From: Paludibacteraceae bacterium
GTDB lineage: Bacteria; Bacteroidota; Bacteroidia; Bacteroidales; Paludibacteraceae
Assembly: GCA_016297215.1 (NCBI GenBank)
Contig: JAEDGZ010000006.1
Location: forward strand, 10,543-74,542
DNA length: 64,000 bases
Reading direction: 5' to 3'
A program made the position numbers and the translations under genes. Shown in pieces: positions 1 to 8,779 of this stretch (position 1 is its first letter; each line of letters starts with the position of its first letter). Under the pieces are notes generated by a model. It was given only the letters and a program-made list of their open reading frames with translations, searched no databases and had not been told where the DNA came from.

Positions 1-882
1 CGTCGCCACGCGCTGATGGGCGAGCGTATTGGTGTGGATATCACGAACATGATTTATGATACGGCGGAGACCATTCTGTCGGAAGCTAAGGAGGCGGGGG
101 ACTACGAAGGGTTGCAGTTTGAGGTGATGCAGACATTTGCGATGGAGGTGCCCTTTGATGAGGAGACTTTCCATAGTACGAAAGCAAGCAAGTTGAGCGA
201 GCTGATGGCAGAGTCAGCGATGGAATCGTTCAAACGCCGTATGGATAAATTGGCGGCGGTGGCTAACCCCGTGATACAGCGAGTGTACATGGACAAGGGG
301 CAGATGTATGAAAACATCTTGATACCTATATCGGACGGCAAGCGCGTGTATAACATTGCCGTGAACCTGAAGAAAGCCGCAGAAACTGACAGCAAAGAGG
401 TGATTCGTGAGTTTGAGAAGCGCATGCTGCTCTTCGTGATAGACGATGAGTGGAAGGAACATTTGCGCCGTTTGGACGACTTGAAACAGAGCGTGCAGAA
501 CGCGTCTTACGAGCAGAAAGACCCCTTGCTTATCTACAAGATAGAGTCGTTTAATATCTTCAAGGAGATGTTGGATGCGCTGAACCGCCGTGCTATCTCT
601 ATCCTGCTGCGTGGGCAGATTCCTACTTCCGATCCGCAGCAAGTGCAACAGGCGGCTCAACAACGCCGTCAAGACTATTCACGCTATCGCACGCAGAAAG
701 ATGCCGTGGCGCAGGCAGCGCAACATAGCGGGCAGGCGGCTGCCGCAGGGCGCGACACGCGCGAGCCGCAGAAGCAGATGCCTATTCATGTGGATAAGAA
801 GCCGCGCCCGAATGACCCGTGTCCGTGCGGTAGCGGCAAGAAATACAAGCAATGCCACGGCAAGATGGATAATGCACTTTAA
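1..882 (+). CDS. secA: Preprotein translocase ATPase SecA, C-terminal part (5' end outside window)
   Basis: This is the last 293 codons of SecA, the cytoplasmic ATPase that drives proteins through SecYEG. The frame is open to base 1 (RRHALMGERIG is typical SecA sequence), so the ATG at 16 is internal. The helical scaffold segment is visible around FVIDDEWKEHLRRLDDLKQ, and the far C-terminus has the zinc-binding, SecB-contacting motif CPCGSGKKYKQCHGK (C-x-C-x8-C-H). A low-complexity Gln/Ala/Arg-rich linker precedes it, as is usual. The stop codon overlaps the start of the next gene by 11 bases, which suggests translational coupling. The upstream two thirds of the protein, with the ATPase motifs, cannot be seen. 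Confidence 0.97.
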   Translation, partial: RRHALMGERIGVDITNMIYDTAETILSEAKEAGDYEGLQFEVMQTFAMEVPFDEETFHSTKASKLSELMAESAMESFKRRMDKLAAVANPVIQRVYMDKGQMYENILIPISDGKRVYNIAVNLKKAAETDSKEVIREFEKRMLLFVIDDEWKEHLRRLDDLKQSVQNASYEQKDPLLIYKIESFNIFKEMLDALNRRAISILLRGQIPTSDPQQVQQAAQQRRQDYSRYRTQKDAVAQAAQHSGQAAAAGRDTREPQKQMPIHVDKKPRPNDPCPCGSGKKYKQCHGKMDNAL

Positions 883-2128
883 TCATTTCCCATTGACTAT
901 AAAACGCATTCTTACCATACTCTCCTTTGTTTGTGCTGCCAATATCTTGGTGGCACAAACTGATACTATCCCGGTCTCTTGGTTGGATACCGCTCGGTTG
1001 CAGGATGAGCCTTCGACCGTGTCCGATACGTGGTTGCTGGATATGATTCAGAGCGCACGGGTTTCGGGGAATACGGATAGTGCGGATTTGCTAGTTGGCT
1101 TAGATACACTTGGCTTTATTATGGTAGATACCCTATCAGGAGATACGCTATGGACGGTGGCACAAGTGCAGAAACGCGACTCCATACGTCGTGAGATAGC
1201 AATGATGGATTCGCTCAAGTTGATGAATGCGCAACTGGAGGAACAGGAGCATGAGGTGCCGGTAATTGCAGTGCAACGTTCTTTGGTAAAAGATGTAGAA
1301 GAAGATCAGCGTGATGTAATGCGTGCTATTCGCAATATGCACACACCGTGGCGCAAAGAGGCGACAATCATAGCACAGATGACGCAGAACTACGTTTCGC
1401 CCAACTGGTATCAGGGTGGTGTCTCAAGTTTTGCGATATTGAGCATAGTCAAAGGACAGATAGGCTATTATGGAGACAGATTCACGTGGGAGAATACCGG
1501 GGAATGGCGGGCAGGTGGCTCTACGGCGAAAGAAGATACGCTCCGTTATGTGGCATGCACTGACGATTTGTTTAGACTATATTCGAAAGCTAACTATAAG
1601 GCAGTGAATAAACTCTACTATTCTTTCTCTGCCGAGTTTGAGACACGTTTCTTTCGTACCTACAAGACCAATACAACGACACTTAAGTCTGCCCCCTTCT
1701 CGCCTGTGCGGTTGAATTTAGCATTGGGTATTGACTATAAACCGATAGAGGGAATGTCTATTTCTTTCTCTCCGCTGGCATACAAGCTGATTCACGTGGC
1801 AGACACGGTGAATATGAACAAGGCGGATTATGGTATTGAGGCTGGCAAGAAGACGCTGAATGATGTGGGTAGTTCGATACGTTTTGAGTATGTATGGAAC
1901 CCGGTGCGCGAGGTGGTGCTGGAGACGAAACTCTATATGTACACCAACTACAAGAAGGTGGAATTGGACTTGGAAGTCAACTGCGACTTTATTATCAATC
2001 GTTTTTTCTCTGCTCGCCTTATGCTCCATCCGCGATACGACAATACTGTCATCTTGGATGGGCAAGAGAAAGCTAAAATGCAGTTTAAGGAACTGCTTTC
2101 TATTGGTTTTGCGCACAAGTTTAGATGA
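872..2128 (+). CDS. DUF3078 family outer-surface protein
   Basis: The chosen ATG at 872 lies inside the end of secA and gives a 418-residue protein whose N-terminus looks like a signal peptide (hydrophobic ILTILSFVCAANILVAQ). A longer frame upstream exists only as a shadow of secA. The C-terminal 250 residues carry the DUF3078 pattern: SPNWYQGGVSSF, WENTGEWRAGG, then alternating aromatic strands (YYSFSAEFETRFF, RFEYVWNPVREVVLE) ending in FAHKF, as in an outer-membrane beta-barrel. Function of the family is unknown. The middle (about 130-170) is charged and may be a periplasmic linker. It is probably read through from secA, since no promoter is visible between them. Confidence 0.8.
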   Translation: MHFNHFPLTIKRILTILSFVCAANILVAQTDTIPVSWLDTARLQDEPSTVSDTWLLDMIQSARVSGNTDSADLLVGLDTLGFIMVDTLSGDTLWTVAQVQKRDSIRREIAMMDSLKLMNAQLEEQEHEVPVIAVQRSLVKDVEEDQRDVMRAIRNMHTPWRKEATIIAQMTQNYVSPNWYQGGVSSFAILSIVKGQIGYYGDRFTWENTGEWRAGGSTAKEDTLRYVACTDDLFRLYSKANYKAVNKLYYSFSAEFETRFFRTYKTNTTTLKSAPFSPVRLNLALGIDYKPIEGMSISFSPLAYKLIHVADTVNMNKADYGIEAGKKTLNDVGSSIRFEYVWNPVREVVLETKLYMYTNYKKVELDLEVNCDFIINRFFSARLMLHPRYDNTVILDGQEKAKMQFKELLSIGFAHKFR

Positions 2129-2209
2129 TGATATGAGGCGTGCATGGAAATGTGACTATGTCTTTTGTTGATACAAAAAACTATAAAAATAAATTATTTT
2201 TTACGCCCC

Positions 2210-2242
2210 TTTGCATATGTAAAAAAAAAGCAGTACCTTTGC
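2210..2242 (+). promoter_or_regulatory. Promoter of the glycan/acyl operon
   Basis: A Bacteroidota-type promoter: TTTG at 2210-2213, a 20-bp spacer, then TACCTTTG at 2234-2241. The spacer end AAAAAAGCAG is shared with other promoters in the window. The leader to the ATG at 2315 is about 65 bases and has no obvious fold. Confidence 0.8.
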
Positions 2243-2314
2243 GAGTTGCAATGAAAAATTGTTTTCGCATAGAATTAACCGATTCCAGTTATATTTAATT
2301 TCCAAAAGAAGTAA

Positions 2315-3487
2315 ATGAATACCGAAACGAAAAAACCAAAAGTCAGAGTCATAGCATTCTACCTTCCCCAATTCCATCCAATACCTGAGAATGACAAATG
2401 GTGGGGCAAAGGCTTCACCGAATGGACGAACGTAGCAAAGGCAAAACCATTATTTCGCGGTCATTATCAACCCCGTATTCCTGCTGATTTAGGATTTTAT
2501 GACCTTCGCTTGCCGGAGGTGCGTGAGCAGCAAGCCCAACTCGCCCGCGAGGTCGGCATTGAGGGTTTCTGCTATTGGCACTATTGGTTCGGTAACGGCA
2601 AACAACTCCTCGAGCGTCCTTTCAACGAGGTTCTTTCCTGCGGCAAACCCGACTTCCCTTTCTGCCTCGGCTGGGCGAACCATAGTTGGACTAACAAAAG
2701 TTGGGAAGCGGGTACGCGCAAACAAAAAGAGATGACTTTGATGGAGATGGTTTATTCCGAAGAAGAATATATCAAGCATTTCTACGATGTCTTGCCTGCC
2801 TTCAAAGACAAAAGATACATCACAGTAGATGGTAAACCCCTATTTTTAGTATGGGCGCCATTGGAGATACCTGATTCTGTTGCTTTTACATCTTTGTGGC
2901 AAAAACTAGCAAAAGAAAATGGTTTAAATGGAATTCATTTTGTAGGGCGTCAGCATACTATCCGTCCGCATGATAGAACTTTAACTAATGGTATCTTGCG
3001 TAATATTCCGAATGTTGCTGGTATGCTATATCAACAGGTATTTGATGCGGGTTTTGATGCTGTAAATCCAAGAGGAGATATGCGTGCAGAGCATTATGTA
3101 CGCTCATTAAAGGATATCTTTTTTAGAGGGGTGGCAGTTCGTCTTTTCAAGTGCTTCCCAATTTCTAAATGTGATCAGCGAGAAATAAACAAATTCCTTT
3201 ATAGTGATGAAGAACGACGTGAAAATGTTTACCCAACGATATTGCCAAACTGGGATAGAAGCCCGCGAAGTGGAAGGAAGGCACGGATTTATGTAAATAG
3301 CACTCCGGAAGTGTTTGGCGAACAAATAGATACTGTGCTTGATTTGATAAAAAATAAGAAAGACGAGCATAAGATAATTTTTTTACGTTCTTGGAATGAG
3401 TGGGCAGAAGGCAACTATGTAGAGCCCGACCTACGCTACGGTCACGGTTATTTGGATATGCTGAGAGAAAAACTATTGGGAGACTAA
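2315..3487 (+). CDS. WbsX-like glycosyltransferase / GH99-like protein
   Basis: First gene of a 12-gene operon. The protein (390 residues, no signal peptide, so cytoplasmic) matches the WbsX family found in O-antigen and capsule loci: N-terminal VIAFYLPQFHPIPENDKWW with GFTEWTNV, GHYQPRIP, FCYWHYWFG and C-terminal FLRSWNEWAEGNYVEPD. The family is related to GH99 folds but is generally taken to act in polysaccharide assembly; its exact reaction is not established. The gene is mosaic in composition: about 2790-3395 is clearly richer in A+T than the two ends, a sign of recombination or recent transfer. It ends 17 bases before the next gene. Confidence 0.85.
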   Translation: MNTETKKPKVRVIAFYLPQFHPIPENDKWWGKGFTEWTNVAKAKPLFRGHYQPRIPADLGFYDLRLPEVREQQAQLAREVGIEGFCYWHYWFGNGKQLLERPFNEVLSCGKPDFPFCLGWANHSWTNKSWEAGTRKQKEMTLMEMVYSEEEYIKHFYDVLPAFKDKRYITVDGKPLFLVWAPLEIPDSVAFTSLWQKLAKENGLNGIHFVGRQHTIRPHDRTLTNGILRNIPNVAGMLYQQVFDAGFDAVNPRGDMRAEHYVRSLKDIFFRGVAVRLFKCFPISKCDQREINKFLYSDEERRENVYPTILPNWDRSPRSGRKARIYVNSTPEVFGEQIDTVLDLIKNKKDEHKIIFLRSWNEWAEGNYVEPDLRYGHGYLDMLREKLLGD

Positions 3488-3504
3488 CACAATACTTGTT
3501 GAGT

Positions 3505-4662
3505 ATGAAAATATTTATGATTGCGAGAGGTTATCCTTCACTAAGAGAGCCTCAGTGGGGGTGTTTTGAGAAAGACCAGGCTGAGGCTTTGCAAAAAGTT
3601 GGGCACGAAGTGGTTATGGTTTGTATGGATACTCGCTTTCGTACTTTTTGGAGGTCCATAGGAATAACGCGTAAACGCGTAAATGGTGTAGTAGTGTATA
3701 ATCAATTCTTTATTCCGGGACGTTTTGTTCAGTTGTTCTTCAATGATGCCATCAATAATCGTTGGAAAGAGTGGCAGTGGAAACGAGTTTTTCGATGTGC
3801 ATATGAAGAACAAGGAAGACCGGATTTGATATATGCTCATTATATGTGGAATATCAAATACGGGGTGCAAGTGAATAAACAGTATCATTTGCCCCTTGTT
3901 GGCATTGAGCACTGGAGCGAGATGGGAAAAGAGATCGTGCTACCATCTGTAGTAAAACTCGCAGAGAACACATATCCGTATGTGAATCAGTTGATAACGG
4001 TGTCAGACTCACTTCGAAATAACATAAAGAAATGGGTGGGTAACGATGCGCTTGTTGTGCATAACATGATAGGCAAAGAGTTTACGTGTCAACCGAATAA
4101 TACCCCTCATCCTCTTACATTTGTTACTACGGGAAGTCTCATCTATCGTAAAGGTTTCGATTTGCTCATAGAGGCATTACATCGGATTAATAATCAATTG
4201 CCGAAGGGATGGCAGTGCAATATCATTGGTGGTGGAGAGAAAATGGCGGAGTTGCAGCAACAAATAGACGAAGCACAACTCAACAATCAAATCCATCTCG
4301 TAGGACAGAAGAATAAACAAGAGATAGTGCAACTATTGCAGCAGAGTGATATATTTGTGTTGCCTTCTCGCAGTGAGACATTTGGAGTTGTATATATAGA
4401 GGCAACTGCGTGTGGGCTACCTATCATAGCAACGGATTGTGGTGGACCGAAGGAGATTGTTACACCTCAGAATGGAGTATTGATCCCGATGGATGACACT
4501 GACGCACTTGCAAACGCAATACTCCATATGACAACCCATTTGTCAGACTATGACCGCCAAGCCATTGCGGCAGATTGCCAAGCACGTTTCTCGCCGGAGG
4601 TAATTGCGAAACAACTAACCGATATATTTGAAAAAGTACTTGCAGAATATGCAACCCAATAA
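3505..4662 (+). CDS. GT4-family glycosyltransferase
   Basis: A 385-residue GT-B glycosyltransferase. The ATG at 3505 is chosen because MKIFMIARGYPS is the standard first beta strand; an open frame upstream overlaps the previous gene. The C-terminal donor-binding half has TFVTTGSLIYRKGFDLLIEAL, the IHLVGQ strand, and the E-x7-E region SETFGVVYIEATACGLPIIA followed by GGPKEIV, as in the GT4 family. It would add a sugar from a nucleotide donor to a growing lipid-linked glycan. Donor and acceptor cannot be read from sequence. Its base composition is rather A+T rich, like the middle of the gene before it. Confidence 0.9.
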   Translation: MKIFMIARGYPSLREPQWGCFEKDQAEALQKVGHEVVMVCMDTRFRTFWRSIGITRKRVNGVVVYNQFFIPGRFVQLFFNDAINNRWKEWQWKRVFRCAYEEQGRPDLIYAHYMWNIKYGVQVNKQYHLPLVGIEHWSEMGKEIVLPSVVKLAENTYPYVNQLITVSDSLRNNIKKWVGNDALVVHNMIGKEFTCQPNNTPHPLTFVTTGSLIYRKGFDLLIEALHRINNQLPKGWQCNIIGGGEKMAELQQQIDEAQLNNQIHLVGQKNKQEIVQLLQQSDIFVLPSRSETFGVVYIEATACGLPIIATDCGGPKEIVTPQNGVLIPMDDTDALANAILHMTTHLSDYDRQAIAADCQARFSPEVIAKQLTDIFEKVLAEYATQ

Positions 4663-4671
4663 TAGTATATC

Positions 4672-5301
4672 ATGAACCATTTGATAATCATAGGTGCAGG
4701 CGGTATGGGGCGTACTATGTACGACATGGCGCGAGAGAGCATAGGATATGGCGAAGAATACGACATCAAGGGTTTTATTGATGATAACCTTTCTGCCTTA
4801 GACGGTTTCCCGAATTATCCTCCTCTGCTGTCTTCCATCACTACCTATCAGCCTCAATCTGACGATATCTTTGTTTGCTCTATCGGGGGCGGTGCGCGGC
4901 GAAAATGTATGGAGGAGATTATAGCCCGCGGGGGACGTTTCTTGACAATGATTCACAAGACAGTACGGTTGGGGACGAATGTTAGCATCGGAGAAGGAAC
5001 TATTTTAGGTGCTTTCACAACCATAGGCGCTGACGCTCATGTAGGAAAATACAATCTTATCCAGTCATATACCGTGGTAGGGCACGACTCCCGTATAGGA
5101 GATTGGAACCGCATAGATACGCACGTTACACTTGTTGGCGGAACTATTGTGGAAGAAGAAACGGATATACATACCGGTGCTATGATTAGCCACAATGTAG
5201 TCGTGGAGAGCCGGTCGCGCGTGGCTGCATGTAGTTTCGTCATACGGCGGGTAAAGACGGGCACAACAGTCATGGGCAATCCCGCCAAGAGATTAATGTA
5301 G
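4672..5301 (+). CDS. NeuD/PglD-family sugar O- or N-acyltransferase
   Basis: A 209-residue protein with the two-part NeuD/PglD architecture: an N-terminal Rossmann-like nucleotide-sugar domain (LIIIGAGGMGRTMYDMA) and a C-terminal left-handed beta helix of hexapeptide repeats (about residues 95-205). The catalytic histidine is probably the one in VVGHDSRIGDWNRI. In Campylobacter, PglD acetylates the 4-amino group made by the PglE aminotransferase; a PglE-like gene and a PglC-like gene lie at the end of this operon, so the same step is likely. Because the operon also makes acyl-ACP, the donor could be an acyl-ACP rather than acetyl-CoA; that is inference. Confidence 0.85.
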   Translation: MNHLIIIGAGGMGRTMYDMARESIGYGEEYDIKGFIDDNLSALDGFPNYPPLLSSITTYQPQSDDIFVCSIGGGARRKCMEEIIARGGRFLTMIHKTVRLGTNVSIGEGTILGAFTTIGADAHVGKYNLIQSYTVVGHDSRIGDWNRIDTHVTLVGGTIVEEETDIHTGAMISHNVVVESRSRVAACSFVIRRVKTGTTVMGNPAKRLM

Positions 5302-5321
5302 AATACAAAAAATACTTTATT

Positions 5322-5549
5322 ATGGATATTCAAGAATTTATAGCCAATGTGGCTGAGCAGTTTGATGATTTGCAAGTAGAGTTAACTCCTGCAACGGAGT
5401 TTCGCAAAGTAGAAGGATGGACTTCGTTAGTAGCCTTGTTGGTTATCACGATGGTGGACGATGAGTATGGTATCGTGCTCCCGCCGGAAGAAATGCGCAA
5501 GACTAATACCATCCAAGAGTTGTTTGATTTGGTAGTTAGCAAACAATAA
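5322..5549 (+). CDS. Acyl carrier protein (first of two in operon)
   Basis: A 75-residue acidic protein with the ACP fold pattern. The phosphopantetheine serine is probably Ser35 in EGWTSLVALLVI, where W-T-S-L replaces the usual D-S-L. The second helix is followed by DDEYGIVLPPEEM, typical of stand-alone ACPs in biosynthetic clusters and not of the fatty-acid AcpP. Its TAA stop overlaps the next ATG by one base (TAATG), so the next gene, a ketoreductase-type SDR, is probably translated by coupling. It must be activated by a phosphopantetheinyl transferase; one is encoded at 58527-59153. Confidence 0.85.
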   Translation: MDIQEFIANVAEQFDDLQVELTPATEFRKVEGWTSLVALLVITMVDDEYGIVLPPEEMRKTNTIQELFDLVVSKQ

Positions 5550-6295
5550 TGTACAATCCTTTCTCGTTATCAGGTAAAACCATCTTAGTAACAGGTGCTT
5601 CTTCGGGCATTGGTCGTGCTACGGCTATTGAATGCTCGAAGATGGGGGCTGTATTGGTGCTGACCGGTCGCAATGAGGAACGACTGCAGGAGACACTCGC
5701 TTTGTTGGAGGGGCAAGGGCATGCCGTTTTGCCATGTGATTTGACAGAAGAGGAGGCTATAAACCGTTTTGCCAAGGAACTTCCTATTCTCAATGGTGTA
5801 GTGTTGTGCGCAGGAATTAGCATGTTGCGACCCGTTGCTGCTATCAATGGAGAGGCTTTGCAAACGGTCTTCCGTACCAATTGTTTTGCACCTATGCTCC
5901 TCACTCGCTATCTGCTGAAGCACAAACGCATGGCAACAGGTGCCTCTATGGTATTTGTCGGGAGCATATCGGGTATCAGCAATGTAGCAACAGCACTCTC
6001 TACCTATGGAGCATCTAAGAGTGCGTTGATGTCTTTTGTGCGATATGCGGCATTGGAGTTGGCAGGTAAGAAAATACGATGCAATGCTGTCCTTCCTGGC
6101 AGAGTGGAGACCGCACTCCTGCAAAACCAAACATTGAATGAGGAAGAAGTGCAACAAGATATTGCGAAATATCCTTTGAAACGTTATGCACAACCTCACG
6201 AAGTGGCGCAAGGCATTATATATCTGCTTTCCGATGCGGCTAATTGGGTAACGGGTACAAGTTTAACGATTGACGGAGGACGGTCTTTGATATAA
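5549..6295 (+). CDS. SDR oxidoreductase, FabG-like (first)
   Basis: A 248-residue classical short-chain dehydrogenase. It has the NADP-binding TGASSGIG (residues 15-22), Ser at 139/141, and the catalytic Y153-G-A-S-K157. The usual NNAG motif is replaced by LCAG (86-89). Position between an ACP and other acyl genes suggests it reduces a beta-ketoacyl-ACP. It starts in the stop codon of the ACP gene. An alternative is sugar keto reduction, which the sequence alone cannot exclude. Confidence 0.88.
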   Translation: MYNPFSLSGKTILVTGASSGIGRATAIECSKMGAVLVLTGRNEERLQETLALLEGQGHAVLPCDLTEEEAINRFAKELPILNGVVLCAGISMLRPVAAINGEALQTVFRTNCFAPMLLTRYLLKHKRMATGASMVFVGSISGISNVATALSTYGASKSALMSFVRYAALELAGKKIRCNAVLPGRVETALLQNQTLNEEEVQQDIAKYPLKRYAQPHEVAQGIIYLLSDAANWVTGTSLTIDGGRSLI

Positions 6296-6303
6296 TAATC
6301 AGC

Positions 6304-7032
6304 ATGGCACAATTATTAGAAAATAAAGTATGTATCATCACCGGTGCGGCGCAGGGTATTGGCAGGCAGATTGCCGAGCAATTTGCGGCTGACGGGGCGG
6401 TCGTATATGCTTGCGATAGGCAGGCTTTCACAACGGATAATCCGCAAATCCATCCCATTGAACTGGATATTACCGATGCTACTGCCGTGAAGACGGCACT
6501 GATGCAAATTTTCAAGGTAGAGGGGCATATTGATTGTCTCGTCAACAATGCCGGAATCGTGTACAATCGCAAGATTGGTATGATTATGCGTGAAGAAACC
6601 GAGCGCATGTTTTTGGTGAATGTGATTGCCGTATTGGAGTTAATACAAATGGTAAGTCGCCTGATGGCGCGTTGTGGCGGTGGTAGCATTGTCAATATAG
6701 CATCGGTTACCGCTGTTTTAGGCTCTCCGGGGCAGGTGGCATATTCGGCTACGAAAGGGGCAGTCATCTCCCTGACGAAGTCTGCTGCCAAGGAACTGGC
6801 GCCGCAGGGCATTCGTGTCAACGCCGTAGCACCCGGGATTGTCAAAACAGAACGATTCGCAGAACTATACGAAGCCAACGGGGAGAAAATAGATGAGCGC
6901 ATACATCGTATTGCCTTAGGTCGGCTTGGTACCCCTGAGGACATAGCCTATGCTTGTGCGTTCTTAGCCTCAGATAGAGCAGCATATATATCCGGACAAA
7001 TCTTAGGCGTGGACGGATGTGCCTCTATATAA
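6304..7032 (+). CDS. SDR oxidoreductase, FabG-like (second)
   Basis: A 242-residue classical SDR with TGAAQGIG near residue 13, NNAG (LVNNAGIVYN), IVNIASV and the catalytic YSATK, followed by RVNAVAPGIVKTE and a C-terminal DG(C) end. It is closer to canonical FabG than the SDR just upstream. Two ketoreductases side by side suggest two different reductions, for example one on an acyl-ACP and one on another substrate. It starts 8 bases after the first SDR and ends 97 bases before the ligase gene; that gap holds a copy of the GCAGGCG-type repeat. Confidence 0.88.
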   Translation: MAQLLENKVCIITGAAQGIGRQIAEQFAADGAVVYACDRQAFTTDNPQIHPIELDITDATAVKTALMQIFKVEGHIDCLVNNAGIVYNRKIGMIMREETERMFLVNVIAVLELIQMVSRLMARCGGGSIVNIASVTAVLGSPGQVAYSATKGAVISLTKSAAKELAPQGIRVNAVAPGIVKTERFAELYEANGEKIDERIHRIALGRLGTPEDIAYACAFLASDRAAYISGQILGVDGCASI

Positions 7033-7062
7033 GGCACAAGTGCACAAAGTCTAATAATTATT

Positions 7063-7086
7063 GGGTACGAAGGCATCCCTGCCTGC
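7063..7086 (+). repeat. Dispersed palindromic repeat, divergent copy
   Basis: A divergent copy of the short palindrome that recurs in the window (GGGTACGAAGGCATCC then CTGCCTGCTAAT). It lies in the only sizeable gap inside the glycan operon and is followed at 7088-7128 by A+T-rich near-repeats of AAATTGTC, which run up to the GTG start of the ligase gene. Confidence 0.6.
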
Positions 7087-7129
7087 TAATTGTTAAATAG
7101 TAAATTGTCAAATTGTCAAATTAAATAGG

Positions 7130-8530
7130 GTGTTATTAGGTTTAGAACATATTGACCCATCTCGCATTGCCGCTATTGATTCGGAAGGCGGCGTATTGCA
7201 TTACCAAGTTATTTCTGACTTGTCTGTTCGTCTGCGAGAACGAATAATGGAGCGTGCATTGTGTTTCCTGCTCGTGGAGAACAATGTGGGTGGTATTGCA
7301 TGGGTGATGAGCATGTTAGCAGGGCGTAAATTGGTGCCGTTAGTGTTGAATGTGAAGACCGAAGAAACTCTTTTGCACCAACTGCTGGATACCTACCAAC
7401 CGGCATATATATGTGCTCCCGATGGGGTTGCTGTTCATCAGGCAACTGCTTGTGAGAATGCGTGGGGATATACCTTGTATGAAACGGGAAAACCGTTGTG
7501 CGCATTACATCCCGACTTAAGCCATCTCTTGCCAACATCCGGCAGCACAGGTAGCCCTAAGTTGGTGCGCCATATGTACAGCAATATCGAAGCCGCAGGA
7601 CTGAATATATCCACTTTCTTTGAATTGAAAGCCGCTGACCGTCCGTTAATGGTCTTACCGTTGTATTATACGATGGGGCTTTCTATGGTTTTCAGTCATC
7701 TCCGAGTGGGAGCAACCATACTCATTACAGGGCGAAATATGACCGACCCTGTATTTTGGAAGTTCTTAAAGGAACAGCGTGCCTCTTCGTTCACGGGGGT
7801 CCCGTATAGTTTCCAGATTCTCAACCTAATGCGTTTCTTCCGCATGGATTTGCCGGACTTAGAGTTACTCACGCAGGGAGGTGGAAAGATGCCCACTGAC
7901 CTTAATGAGAAGTTCGTTTCCTATTGTATGGAGCATGGTAAACGATGGATTGCTACGTATGGACAGTCGGAGTGTACGGCACGCATGGCATATCTGCCGG
8001 CGAAATGGGCAAAGGACAAAATGGGTAGTATCGGTATAGCAGTCCCTAATGGGGAATTATCCTTGCAAGATGAGAATGGACAGCCTGTTACAACACCCCA
8101 TACCGAAGGGGAGATGTGCTATCGTGGAAGGAATGTAACGATGGGTTATGCACGTCAGCAGTCTGACTTATCCCTTGGAGATGAACGACACGGGTTCATC
8201 CGAACGGGAGACCTCGCCTATTTCGACGAAGATGGATGTTATTACATTGTTGGGCGCATGGGGCGTTTCCTCAAACTGTTTGGTATGCGAGTCGGATTGG
8301 ACGAATGCGAGCAGATTATCCAGTCTGAGTGTGGGGCAGAGTGCGCCTGCGTAGGGACGGATGAGAAAATGATTGTTTATATCGTCAACGAGAACTTGCA
8401 GGACAAAGTAAAAGAGATTCTGGTCAACAAGACGCATATAGTGGCAACTTCTTTTGTCATTAGGATTATTCCCGAGATTCCGAAGAATGAAGCCGGAAAG
8501 AAATTGTATAGCAAACTAAATAATCAATAA
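7130..8530 (+). CDS. AMP-forming acyl/aryl-acid ligase (ANL superfamily)
   Basis: A 466-residue adenylating enzyme. The phosphate loop LLPTSGSTGSPKLV, the YGQSECTARMAY motif, RTGDLAYFDEDGCYYIVGRMGRFLKLFG and a C-terminal lysine (NEAGKKLYSKL) are all present, so both half-reactions look possible. It probably activates a carboxylic acid and loads it onto one of the two ACPs. It is shorter than acyl-CoA synthetases (about 550), as is common for cluster-specific ligases. The start is a GTG at 7130, rare for this phylum; no better ATG lies near the conserved N-terminus. The second ACP follows after 6 bases. Confidence 0.88.
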   Translation: MLLGLEHIDPSRIAAIDSEGGVLHYQVISDLSVRLRERIMERALCFLLVENNVGGIAWVMSMLAGRKLVPLVLNVKTEETLLHQLLDTYQPAYICAPDGVAVHQATACENAWGYTLYETGKPLCALHPDLSHLLPTSGSTGSPKLVRHMYSNIEAAGLNISTFFELKAADRPLMVLPLYYTMGLSMVFSHLRVGATILITGRNMTDPVFWKFLKEQRASSFTGVPYSFQILNLMRFFRMDLPDLELLTQGGGKMPTDLNEKFVSYCMEHGKRWIATYGQSECTARMAYLPAKWAKDKMGSIGIAVPNGELSLQDENGQPVTTPHTEGEMCYRGRNVTMGYARQQSDLSLGDERHGFIRTGDLAYFDEDGCYYIVGRMGRFLKLFGMRVGLDECEQIIQSECGAECACVGTDEKMIVYIVNENLQDKVKEILVNKTHIVATSFVIRIIPEIPKNEAGKKLYSKLNNQ

Positions 8531-8536
8531 AAGGAT

Positions 8537-8776
8537 ATGACTAACTTAGAAAAGTATAATGCCATTTTTCAGGAAGTGTTTGGCGCAAGTGTTAATCAGT
8601 TAGGAGATAATTACTCCAAAGAAACGGTAAGCGAGTGGGATTCTGTGCACCAACTGAATGTGATTGCACTTATGGAAGAAAACTTCGACCTTATGCTCGA
8701 CCCCGAAGACATTATGGCATGCACAAGTTATAATGCCGGTAAGGATATTCTTGTTAAGAATGGAATAGAACTATAA
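8537..8776 (+). CDS. Acyl carrier protein (second in operon)
   Basis: A 79-residue ACP with the attachment serine at about Ser36 in SEWDSVHQLNVI, the form seen in ACPs of secondary-metabolite and glycan clusters. It sits 6 bases after the ligase and 3 bases before the KASIII-like synthase, so it may carry the starter made by the ligase, while the first ACP serves another step. Partner choice is inference. Confidence 0.88.
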   Translation: MTNLEKYNAIFQEVFGASVNQLGDNYSKETVSEWDSVHQLNVIALMEENFDLMLDPEDIMACTSYNAGKDILVKNGIEL

Positions 8777-8779
8777 ACT

